Positions 37,901 through 49,900 of a stretch of 64,000 nt of DNA are shown here, in pieces. The stretch is taken from NCBI RefSeq assembly GCF_001010415.1, contig NZ_JPLE01000006.1, positions 1-64,000 on the forward strand, written 5' to 3'. Made by a program: the position numbers and the translations under genes. The notes beneath the pieces were generated by a model. It had not been told where the DNA came from. It searched no databases and saw only the letters and a list, made by a program, of their open reading frames with translations. The stretch's first letter is position 1; every line of letters starts with the position of its first letter. This DNA comes from Xanthomonas pisi DSM 18956. GTDB lineage: Bacteria; Pseudomonadota; Gammaproteobacteria; Xanthomonadales; Xanthomonadaceae.

Positions 37901-40900
37901 AGGTCTTTGCAGGCCGCAATCTGTCGTTGCAGGCAGGCAGCCTGGATAACACCTTGAACGGTGTGCTGGCGGGCGAGGGCAACATCGCCCTGACCACGAC
38001 GGCACTGCTGAACAACGCAGGCCGCGTGCAGGCCGGTGGCGATCTGCAGATCAGCGCTGCAAATATGGACCAGGGCGGCAGCGCGTCTGCAGGCAATGCG
38101 TTGCGCACCGCCATCGCAGGCACTCTGGCCAATCGTGGCAATCTGATCGCCAAGGATGCGTTGCAGATCGATGCGGCCACGCTGCGTAGCAGTGGGCAGT
38201 TGGGTAGCGAGCGGGCCGATGTCACCTTGAACAGCCGAGACGCGATGCAACTCGAGGGTGTAGTTGCAGCGGCCACTGCATTGCGTGCGACTGCTGGCGG
38301 CGATTTGCAGCAGGCTGGTTCGCTCAAGGCACAGTCGATCGCATTGCAGGCGGGGCGCGACCTCACTGCAAATGGCACTCTGCAATCGGCATCCACGTTG
38401 GATCTGCAGGCGCAGCGCACGCTCGCCCTGAATGGGCAAGCATCGAGCACCGGTGACGCAAGTGTCACCGGCGCAACAATTATGACGGGCGCTGCAGCAG
38501 TGGTGCAGAGCGGTGCCGGCATCACCGTGGATGGTGGATCCATCGATAGCCGCGGTTCGCTCGATGCGGCGACCGATTTGAACGTGCGCAGCGCCGGTGA
38601 TCTTGCACTGGCTGGCGTGGCCCAGGGCGGGCGCGATGTTGCGCTGACCGCTGCGGGCGCGTTGAACAATGGCGCTCAAGTCGTGGCAGCCCGCGATCTG
38701 CGTGTGCAAGCTGCCAGTGCCGACAACGCCGCAACTGCGACCTTGGGCGCACTACGCGACCTGCGCGTCGATGTCGCTGGCGTGCTGGAGAACAATGGCA
38801 CCCTGCATGGCGAGCGTGGCCTTGCACTGAACACCGGAACATTGCTGCAGCGCGGCCGTGTCTATAGCGGCGACGCTGTGTCGATCGCTTCGAAAGGCGT
38901 ATTCGAGAACGCGGGCCAGCTGGTATCCGGCAAGGATCTGAGCATCGCTGCCGACAGCATCTTCAGCAGCGGGCAACTCGGCTCGGTCAACGGCGCACTG
39001 ACGCTGACCAGCCAGAACGCGATCGATCTACAAGGTGTGATGGCTGCGGCGACCACGCTGCAAGCCACCGCTGGTACCGATCTGCTGCAGGCCGGCTCGC
39101 TCAACGCGCAGGTCGTGACATTGCAGGCCGGCCGCGATCTCACTGCCGTTGGGACATTGCAGTCAGCGTCTGCGTTGGATCTGCAGGCGCAGCGCAGCCT
39201 GACGTTGAACGGTCAGGCGCAGGCGGGTAGTGACGCAAACCTGCGCGGTAACAGCATCGCCACCGGCCGCGACGCCGTGCTGAAAAGCGTCGGCGCGATC
39301 AGCCTGGACGGTGCGGCAATCGACAGCCGTGGCACGCTCGATGCCGGCACGGACCTGAGCCTGCGCAGCACCGGAGCACTTGCGCTCGCAGGCGTGGTGC
39401 AAGCCAATCGCGATGTGGTGCTGAGCGCAACCGATACCTTGAGCAACGCGAGCCAGGTGATTGCCGGCCGTGATCTGTCGGTGCAGACAGGCAACATCAC
39501 TAACGTGGCGGCCGGCGTGTTGGCGGCCGATGGCAGCGTCACGCTGACCACTGGCGCGTTGCAGAACCGCGGCAGCCTGCAGAGCGGCGGCGATCTGCGC
39601 ATCACCGCTGCCAGCATGGATCAGAGCGGTAATGCCATCGCAGGCAACGCATTGACCGCAACCGTCACTGGAACACTGGACAACCGTGGCAACCTCATTG
39701 CCAAGGATGCGCTGCTGGTGGAGGCAGGCAGCTTACGCAGTAGCGGCCAGCTCGGGAGCGAAGCCGCCAACGTCGCGCTGACCAGCCGAGGCGATATGAC
39801 GCTGGAAGGCGTTGTCGCCGCAGCGACCACATTGCAGGCAACGGCAGTTGGCGATCTCCAGCAGGCCGGTTCGCTCAAGGCGCAGTCGATCGCGCTACAG
39901 GCAGGGCGCGACCTCACCACGGCAGGCACGCTGCAGTCGGCAACGCAACTCGATCTGCAGGCACAGCGGACTCTCACCTTCAACGGACAGGCGGTGTCTG
40001 CAGGCAATGCCACGTTGCGCGGCGCGCGTATTGCAATAGCGCAAGCCGCAGTGCTGCAAAGTAGTGGCGCGATCAGCCTGGATGGCGCGGCGATCGATAG
40101 CCGTGGCGCACTCGATGCAGCCACTGATCTGAATCTGCGCAGCACCGGCGACCTGGCGGTTGCCGGTGTGGCGCAAGCCGATCGCAACGTGGTGGTGAGC
40201 GCAACCGGTGCATTGACCAATGCAGCGCAAGTCGTCGCTGGTCAGAGCTTGAACGTCACGGCAGCCAGCGCAAGTAATGCCACAAACGGCGTGTTGCTCG
40301 CGCAGGGCGACGCTACCTTCTCCATCGGCGGTTTGCTCGAGAATGCTGGCGCCGTGCGCGCTGGCAATCAACTCACGCTGGGCGTCGGTTCGCTGCGTCA
40401 AACCGGTCAGGCGTACGGTTTGCAGCGCTTGGGTCTGACTGCCGCTGGTGCCGTGGACAATCGTGGCGATCTGATCGGCGGCAACGGCCTGCGCGTGGAG
40501 TCCGGGCAGCTCGCCAGCAGCGGCCAGCTTGGCAGCGAGCGCGGCGATGTGGTCCTGATCAGCCGTGGCAGCCTGCAGCTCGACGGCAGCCTGGCAGCGG
40601 CGGGCGCCTTCTCTGCCCAAGCGGATGGTGCGTTGGCGCAAAGCGGCACTCTGAGTGCTGGCAACACGCTCGATCTGCGTTCCAAAAGCGATCTGACCGT
40701 TGCAGGTCAGCTGCGCGGCGAGCAGGTCACCCTGGCCAGCGACGCCGTGGTGCGTCAGCAGGGCGTCGTCAGTGGTGCGACAGTGGGGCTGCAGGGCGCG
40801 CGGATCGAAAACGCCGGGCAGACCACCGCGTCGGGAAATCTGAGCCTGCGTGCGGGCGAGATCAACATTGCCGGTACAGTCGGTGCAGGCATTGCCGGTG

Positions 40901-43900
40901 ACGGCAATCTGGGCGCGGGCAGTACGTTGAGCCTGGTCGCCGATCGCCAGTTGGGTGCATCAGGCAAGTTGCTGGCCGGCGGCAACCTCACGGTGCAGGG
41001 CAGCCAACTGCAACTGGCTGGCGCCAGCACGCGCGCAACCGGCAACGTCGCACTGACCACCGGCGGCAATCTCGATCATCGTGGCGGCGATTTGCTCGCA
41101 GGCGGCACGCTCACCGTGCAGGCCGGCGGCAATATCGACAACGGGCGACTCAACACCGTCGCGGGCCAAATGCAAGCCAACCAGCTGAGTGTCGACGGCG
41201 GCAGCTTGAGCAATGTCGGCGGCCGACTGGTGCAAAGCGGCAACGGACTGACCCGCGTCAGCATCGGCGGCGCGATCGACAACACCGGTGGCACGCTGGC
41301 CAGCAATGCGCAGGATCTGACCATCACCGCGGCCAGCCTGGAAAATGCACAGGGACGCATCGAACACGCCGGAACCGGCGCCCTGTCGGTCACCAGTCGT
41401 GGTGCGCTCGGCAACAGCAGTGGGCGCATCCTCACCCAGGGGCAACTGGACCTGGGGGCCAGCGGCGCGTTGAACAACCAGGGCGGCGCGATTGCCGCAG
41501 CGGGCGACGCAGTGCTGGGCGTTGGCAGTCTCAATAATATAGGTGGTTCGGTCTCCGCGCGTGGATTGAGTGTACAAAGCGGCGGTGCGGCCGATAACCG
41601 CAATGGCCTGCTGCAGGCCAGTGGTGGTGCGCTGACCTTGCGTGCCGACAGTCTCAGCAATGCAGGCGGTACCGTGCAGGCAGTCGCCAACGCAGGTGCG
41701 GGCGGCAGCTTGCGGGTGGACCTCAATCGCGGCCTGGACAATGGCAACGGCACGATTGGTGTCAGTACCGATGCAGTGATCACTGCAGAAAATCTCAGCA
41801 GTGCCGGCGGCAGCCTGCAAGCCGGACGCGACCTCAGCGTCACCGCACGTGGCCAGCTGGACAATCATCAGGGCGGCAAGCTCAGCGCGGGCCGCGATCT
41901 CAACGTTGCCGTCACCGGGGCCTTGCTCAACAGCGGTGGTCAGCTCGATGCCGGCAACACGCTGACCGCATCGGGCGGTCGTATCGACAATACGCAAGGC
42001 AGCATCGTCAACAGCGGTGGTGGACTGACGCGCATCACCACTGGCGGTGCATTGACCAACAGTGGCGGCAATCTCGGTGGACGCGGCAGCGTGGTGATCG
42101 ATGCTGCCAGCATCGCCAATAATAGCGGCCAGCTGGTCGCTGGCGGCGACCTGATCGCCAACACCAATGGCTTGAACAACCAGGGCGGCAACGTCTATGC
42201 CGGCGCCAACTTCCTGCTGCAGCGCGCGGGTGCCACGCTCGATAACCAGAGCGGCAAGATCAAGGCGGAGCAGTCAGTCCGTTTGAACCTGCAGAACCTG
42301 AGCAATGCCGGTGGCCAGATTGGTGCCGGCAGCGTTACCGGCGGCGCCGGCGATGTGGTGATCGACACGGTCGGCTTCGACGGTGGCGGCAGCATCCTCG
42401 CGCAGAACCTGCTGGATCTGACCCTGCGCAGCGATTACACGCACCGCGCCGGCGCCGACCTGGTCAGCAATGGCGATTTCAACCTGCGCGTTGGCGGCAA
42501 CCTGGTCAACGAAGCCACGCTCAAGGCTGCGCGCAGCCTGGACATTACGGCCGGCAGCATCACCAACCGTGCGGGCGCTAACATCCTGTCCAACGACACC
42601 CGCCTCAACGGCGGCAACGTCATCGACAACGCCGGCAGCATTTCCGGCAACGGAGCGTTGTCGCTCGTTGCCAACAGCGTTTACAACACCGGCAGCATCG
42701 TCGGTGGCAATGTCGCGGTGAATACCGGCACGCTGGTCAATGGCGCCGATCTGGGTGGTGCGACCGACAATGCTGCCTACGGCACCGCATTGCTCGGCTC
42801 CACCCGCAATATGAATCTGATCGTGCGCGATCAGCTGCTCAATCGCGATGCGCGCATCTTCAGCCAGGGCAATATCGCGATTGGCGGGGCGCAGGATGGT
42901 GGTGGCACGCTGGTATCGCGCACCGGGGTGGTGAATAACCTGTCGGGCAGTATCGAGGCCGACGGGAGCATTCTGATTGCGGCGAGCCAGATTAATAATC
43001 GGCGTCGTGTGGTCAACACAACCAGCGTCTCCACCGATCCCGGCAACGACGATATTTATTCGGGTGGTGAGCTGATTGAAGGTAAGGCGATCCGCAACCT
43101 TCAAGGAGCCCGGGCGCCTTATCCCTACACTGGGCTCGCGCCTGGCATTTATCGTAACTATCAGGTAATCCAGCAGGAGCAGCTGTCTTCCGCAAGCGCA
43201 GAGGGAAGAATTGCGGCGGGCGGAAACATCTTGCTGTCGGGGAGCGTGACGAACAATGCCTCGACCATCGCTGCAGCAGGCGTGTTCGCTGCCAACCAAC
43301 GCGGTCTTGGCGGACTTTCGGACGGAATGATCGTCGGCGGCGAGCAGCTGCTTAACCAGGCGCTGGCGTTGAATCAGACGGTTCGACAAAGCGACGTGGA
43401 ACACATCGTCACCGCGATTACCAATGACTGCATGCAGCCGGTCGGGCAGAAGGTCGTTTGCTATTACGAAGAAGAAGACCAGCGGCTGAGCTCCTCAACG
43501 GTCAGCAGCAGCTATATCGCGCTAGGCGCCAGCATGACCGGCAACCAAGGCGTCAGCATCAACGGCGCCAACATCAGCAACGGCGCTGTTGGCAGCGATG
43601 GTCGTAGCATCAGCGGTGCCTCGCTGAATGGCGTCGGTGCGCAAGGCGGCTTGAGCGGTCGCACCGCGCAGCGCGCCGGCGGAGTGGGCGGCCAGGCCGT
43701 GATCGGTCTCGCCAATGGCGGCGCGGGCAGCATCCGTGTTGCCACCGGCACCAGCGGCAGCGCAGGCACGCAAGTCGGCGCCAACACGCAGGACGCCACG
43801 CTGGCCACGTCGGGCGGTATCGTCAAAATGTCGGTCGCACCGGTCATGTCCAATGACAGTGGCTTGGTGCGTAGCACCGTTGATCAGGCCCACGTGCAAG

Positions 43901-46900
43901 CCGCGGCTACCGGTGGTGGCGTCATTGCCGGCGCTGGCGAAAGCCGTACCCGCGTCGACCCGGCCACCATTCCGGTGACCAACATTGTGGGTAGCGGGCA
44001 AACCTCGCTGACGCAGATCGATCTGCCCATTGGCGGCCTGTATCGGCTGTCCAATGGAACGGCCACCGACCGCACGGCCATGGGCCGCGCAGCAACCGGC
44101 CTGGGCGGCATCAACGCCTGGCGCAGCAATGGCCCCGGCCGTCGTTACCTGATCGAGACCGATCCGCGCTTCGTCAACTACGACAACTTCATCAGCAGCG
44201 ACTTCCTGCTGGACAAGCTGGGTGTGGACCCGGAGTGGACCCAGACCCGCCTGGGCGATGGTTTCTACGAGCAGCGTTTGGTACTTGATCAGATCACCCA
44301 GCTCACCGGCCGCCGCTATCTGGGCAACTACGCCGATGGTGTGGCGCAGTACCGTGCCTTGCTGGAGTCCGGCGTGGCCGCCGCAGGTCAGTTGCAACTG
44401 AGCATGGGCGTGGGCCTCACCGCCGCGCAGGCCGCTGCGCTAACGCAGGACATCGTGTGGATGGTGGAGCAGGACTACCAGGGCCAGAAGGTGCTGGTGC
44501 CGGTCGTGTATCTGGCCTCCAACTCGCTGCAGTTGCGTGGCAATGGCGCCTTGATCGCCGGCGGCAATGTCGAGCTCAATGCCACCAATTCCATGAGCAA
44601 CCAGGGCGTCATCGCCGGTGCCGATGTCAGCGTCACCGCAGGCAACCTGCTCAACCAGGGCCGCATCAGCGGCACTGGCAGCGTGTCGCTGGAAGCGCGT
44701 AACGACCTGCTCAACCAGGGCCAGATCCAGGGCCGCGATGTCGCACTGGTGGCAGGCAACAACCTGGTCAGCGAAGCAAGCAAGGCCATCAACGGTGTCG
44801 GCATCCTGTCGGGCATTACTGCCAGCAATACCCTGCAATTGTTTGCCGGCAACGACATGACGTTGACCGGCACCCGCGTGCAGGCGGGTGGCAGCGCCGC
44901 ATTGATCGCTGGCAACAACCTCAGCCTCACGCCCAGCGCGTTGCGTAACGACAACGGCCTGCTGCGCGGTGGCGATGCCGTGTCGGTGATCACGGGCAAG
45001 GACCTGGTCGTCTCCGCAGGCAACGACCTGCAACTGCATGGCGTGACCATCAACGCCGGCGGCAGTGCCGCACTGCAGGCAGGCAACAACCTCTCGCTGA
45101 CCCCGACCACCGGTCTGGACGGCAAGGTCGCCACCCGTACCACCATCAGCACCGGCGACAGCCTGCAATTGACCGCCGGCAACGACCTGACCATCCGCCA
45201 GGCCGACGTCAAGGCCGGCGGCGATCTGATCGTTGCCGCAGGCAACAACCTCAACGTCGAATCTGTCCTCAACGAGACCGAAACCAACAGCTACAAGAGC
45301 CGCAACGGCAAGACGCGCGTCACCACGACGACCACCACTCAAACCATCGACCAGCAAGCATTGACGGCCGGCGGCAACCTGATCCTCAGCGCCGGCAACG
45401 ACGTCAATCTGGTCGCGGCCAAGCTGGACGCCGGCAAGGGTCTGGGCATCAGCGCCGGCAACGACATCAATGCCAGCACGCTGACCACGGTGGACACCAG
45501 CAACACGCTGGAAACGCGCAAGCGCTTCAAGCAGACCACCAGTACCAGCGACGAAAGCGTCCACGGGGTCGAGTTCAGTGCCGGCGGCAACCTGGCGATG
45601 CAGGCCGGCAATGACATCACCCTCACCGCCGCATCTGCCGCTACCAAGGAAGGCGGCATTACCCTGGCTGCCGGCAACGACGTCAACCTGCTCGCCGCCA
45701 GCGAGCAGCACGACGCCGTGCAGGACATGACCAAGAAGAAGAAGGGCACGTTCTCCAGCAAGACTACGACCACGCATGATGAGTGGCAGGACACATTTGC
45801 AATCGGCACGGCGCTGAGTGGCGAGTCCGTCAATATCTCTGCCGGTAACGATGTGGCAGTGGTCGGCTCAACCGTGCTTGCCAATGGCGACGTGCGTCTG
45901 GCAGCAGGCAACAATGTCACCATCGAGTCAGCGCAGGACACCAGCAGCGAAGCGCATAGCTTCAGCCAGAAGCGATCCGGCCTGACCGGCGGCATTGGCG
46001 GCGGCGTTGCCAGCATTGGCTATAGCAAAGCGCGCAGCAACAGCGAGAACGCGACCGAGTCGGTTACCCAAGTCGCATCGTCGGTCGGTTCAACGGACGG
46101 CAACCTCGTCATCAGCGCGGGCAACCAGCTGACCATCGCCGCCTCCGACATCGGTGCCGGCAAGGACCTGACCCTGGCGGCCAAGGATATCGCCCTGCTG
46201 GCGCGCCAGGACACGGTCGATCACCAGGCCAGCCAGTCGAGCAAGTCCAGCGGGTTCTCGGTGGGGGTGACGTACGACCCGGGTGCGTCGTACCGCAGCG
46301 CACGCGATTCGACCACCAAGAACATGGTCGACACCGGCTCGACCATGAGCAAGATCAGCCGCGACGCCGAGGGCGCAGCCGCCGGCACCATGGCCGCGAT
46401 CACCCCGGTGGTGATCCAGGCCAGCAGCCATCGCTCCAACGCATCGCAAAACGAAAGCACCAGCGATGCGCGCGTCAGCCAACTGGCCGCCGGTGGCAAC
46501 CTCACCTTGCTGGCCAGCGATGGCTCGATCACCAGCCAGGGCACGCAAATGTCCGCGGAGGGCAATGCGCTGCTGCTCGCCAGCAAGGACATCGTGTTCG
46601 ATGTCGCGCACAACACCCAGTCCAGCGGCAATGCGAGTACCGGCAAAGGCTGGGGTTTCAACAATGCCGCAGGCTTGCCCTACGGCAACTACAACCAGCA
46701 AGGCACCGGCAACGGCCAGACCGACACCATCACCGGCACCCAGTTGTCGGTGGGCGGCAATGCCAGCCTGACCACCACGCAGGGCGACATCTCCCTGACC
46801 GCAAGCAACATCGCAGCCCAAGGCAATGTCAGCATGCGTGCGGCCGGCGACCTGACCATCCAGAGCGGCCAGGACCTCCTGGGCAATACCAATCAGTCCA

Positions 46901-49900
46901 CCAGCAAGGGCATCGGCACGGTGGTCATCTCCGACACCGAGCGCTTTGCCGGCTACAACAAGAAGAACCACACCGACGACAACGCCCAGGTCGCGCAGGT
47001 GGCCAGCAACGTCGGCAGCCTGGGCGGCAATGTCAGCCTGACCGCAGGTGGCACGTACACGCAGTCGGCCAGCAACGTGGTCGCGGCCAAGGACGTGGAC
47101 ATCACCGCGGCCTCGATCCAGCTGCTGACCGCCAACCAGAGCAGCTCGGCCTCGCAGCAGGACGACGACCTGAAGATCGGTGCGTTCGCGCGCATCAAAT
47201 CCCCGCTGATCGATCTGATCAACAATGTGGACGATGCGCGCAAATCCGATGGGCGGTTGGGCGCGATGCAGGGGATGGCGGCCGCGGCGAATGCGTATCA
47301 ATCGGCTAGTGCGATCAGCAGCATGGCCGGCGGTGCGGGTAGCGGCTCTTTACTCAGCGTCGAAGCAGGCGTGGGTTTCGCCACCAACGAGAGCAGCTTC
47401 AACAGCAGCAGCCAACTCTCGCAGGGCTCCACCATCACCGGTGGTGGCAATGTGCGCCTGAAGACCACCGAAGGCGACCTGCGCATCGTGCAGGGCAACC
47501 TCAAGGCCGGCGACACGCTGAGCCTGGATTCGGCACGCGATCTGGTGCTGGAAGCGGGCAACTCCAGCAACACCGAGCAGAGCAAGGGCAGCAACGCCGG
47601 CTTTGAGGTCGGCGTCGGCGCATCGGTGGGCGCGCAGACCGGCGTGTATGCCTACGTGCAAGCCAGTGCCGGTAGCCACAGGTCGAACGTGGATGGCAGC
47701 ACCTGGCAGAACACGCAGCTGGCCGGGCAGAACATCGTGCTCACGTCGGAAGGCGATGCCACCTTGCGCGGCGCAGTGGTCAAGGGTGACAGGGTCGATG
47801 CACAGATCGGTGGCGACCTGACCATCGAATCGCTGCAAGACAAGCTGGACATCCAATCCAAGGAAAGCAGCGTTGGTGGACGCGTACAGATCTCGGCGGG
47901 TACTGCATGGGATGTCAGCGGGTACGCAAGCGGCGCCAAGGCCAATGGCAACTACCTCGGTGTCGTCGAGCAGTCGGGCCTGTTTGCGGGCAATGGCGGG
48001 TACCACGTCACCGCCGGCAACGTAAACCTGATCGGCGGCGCCATCGCCAGCACCAACGCCAACAACAGCGAGCTGACCGCCGACTCGCTGACGGTTACCG
48101 ATCTGAAAAATCGGATGGACTACAGCGCCTCATCCGGCAGCGTCAGCGGTGGATTCGGCAGTACCGGCAACCAAACCGATGCCAACGGCAACCCGATCGA
48201 GCGGACCGCTGGTGAGCAGTCCACAGACATCGGCAACAACATCGCCAACGGCAACTACGGCAAGGCCAATACGGGCAGCTTCATGCCGGGCGTGCCGATG
48301 AGTGAAAGCGGCAGCGACACGAGCTATACCCGCGCCACGTTGACCGAAGGCAACATCAAGATCGGTGGCAAGACCACCACGGCTGCGGCAACCGGCATCA
48401 ATACTGATGCCAGTGCCGCACACGAAGCGGTTGCCACACTGCCGGACGTGCGCAAGATCCTGGGCGAGCAGCAGGCGATGGCTGCCGCTGCCGGTACCGT
48501 GATGGCAACTGGCAAGCAGATTGGCGATGACATTGCGGCCGCCGCTGAGAGCAAAACGCGTGCCATCGAAGCACAGTACAAAGAGGGCCTCGAGACCGAC
48601 GATGAAAAGACCCGTTTCTCAGCGTTGACGCCTGCTCAGCGGGAAAGCGAACTGCTACAAAAGGTTCCCGACTACCGTGCGGCCTACGAGTCAAAGCAGC
48701 AATGGGGCACGGGCGGCGACTATAGCCGTGCGTTGCAGGCGGTCAGCACGGTCTTGGTCGGGAGCGTCGCCGGCCAGGGCGCCGGCCAAGTTGCCGGTAA
48801 TGCATTGGCACCCTATGCCGCACAGCTTATTGGTAAAACTTTCGACCAGAACCACGGCAGCGATCCGAACGCTGTGCTGCAGGGCTTGTCGCATGCGGTG
48901 CTTGGTGCAGTGCTAGCGCAAGTCAACGGTACGTCTATGGCTGGCGGTGCATTAGCCGGCGCAGGCGGCGAGCTGGCCGCGCAGTATCTGACCAAAACCC
49001 TATACGGCGACGACCCGCAAGCCTACGGCCCGGATGGCAAGTTCGATCCGAATCGGTTGTCGGAAGCGGACAAGCAGATGATCGTCTCGTTGTCGCAGGC
49101 CGTTGGTGCAATTGCGGGTGGGATAACGGGTGGTAGTTTAGCGGATGCTGCGACGACCGCAAATATTACGAAGAATTCGGTCGAGAACAATTTCCTCGGC
49201 AAGGATGATCATGCGAGATTGAAAGAACTTCGCCAGAAAGCTGAAGCACAGTTTGGACTGAATCCTCAGGAATCATTAGAACTGGTCCTTCTTGACGCTG
49301 GTGACCAGATGAGCGCCGGTCTTCTGAAGAAGATATTGGCTGGAGAGACTCTCACTAAAGTTCAGGAAGCTGATCTAGCTACTTATTACTACCGCTATCT
49401 CGATCAGAACGGAAGCTTCGATCTGAATAATCTGCAGGGCATCGGGCCAGACCAAGTGTATGGTTTTCCATACGCAGGGTTGAGCGGAGATAAGAAGGCG
49501 TACGCGAATACGAATTTCACCTTCATGGAGCGCTTGTTCGGCCGCGACATGACAGCCAACGACATGATCTATGCTGACGCGCTCATCAAGTCAGGGCTTG
49601 AAGTCGGTCGTAGTGAAGATTTGCTCCCATCCTCGATGCAGCTGAGAGGCTTCTTCGCCCTCCACGACTCGTTGAGCTCAAGCGCGCTCGCAAGCCTGGG
49701 CTATCTAGGTGCGACTGCGGCGGGAATGAGTGAGGAGAATAGGAGGGGGCTTGCAAATTCCATTGCTAGCCTTGCCCAAATAGGGGGCGCGGCAGTAGCT
49801 CCGTGGACTGGCCTATCAACCGATACCGGGAGCCTTGGAGTGACACGTCCGAAGTCTCTGAGGCCCGTTGGATCAGAGACTACTACTGAAGTTAAAGGTG

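Noticed and set aside
37417-40620. CRISPR-like array
   Set aside because: The repeats are in-frame coding modules of 777 bp inside a haemagglutinin gene, not short repeats with unique spacers.
42274-43404. 376-codon frame antisense inside cdiA
   Set aside because: The same shadow effect; cdiA continues without interruption through this stretch with clear haemagglutinin repeats.
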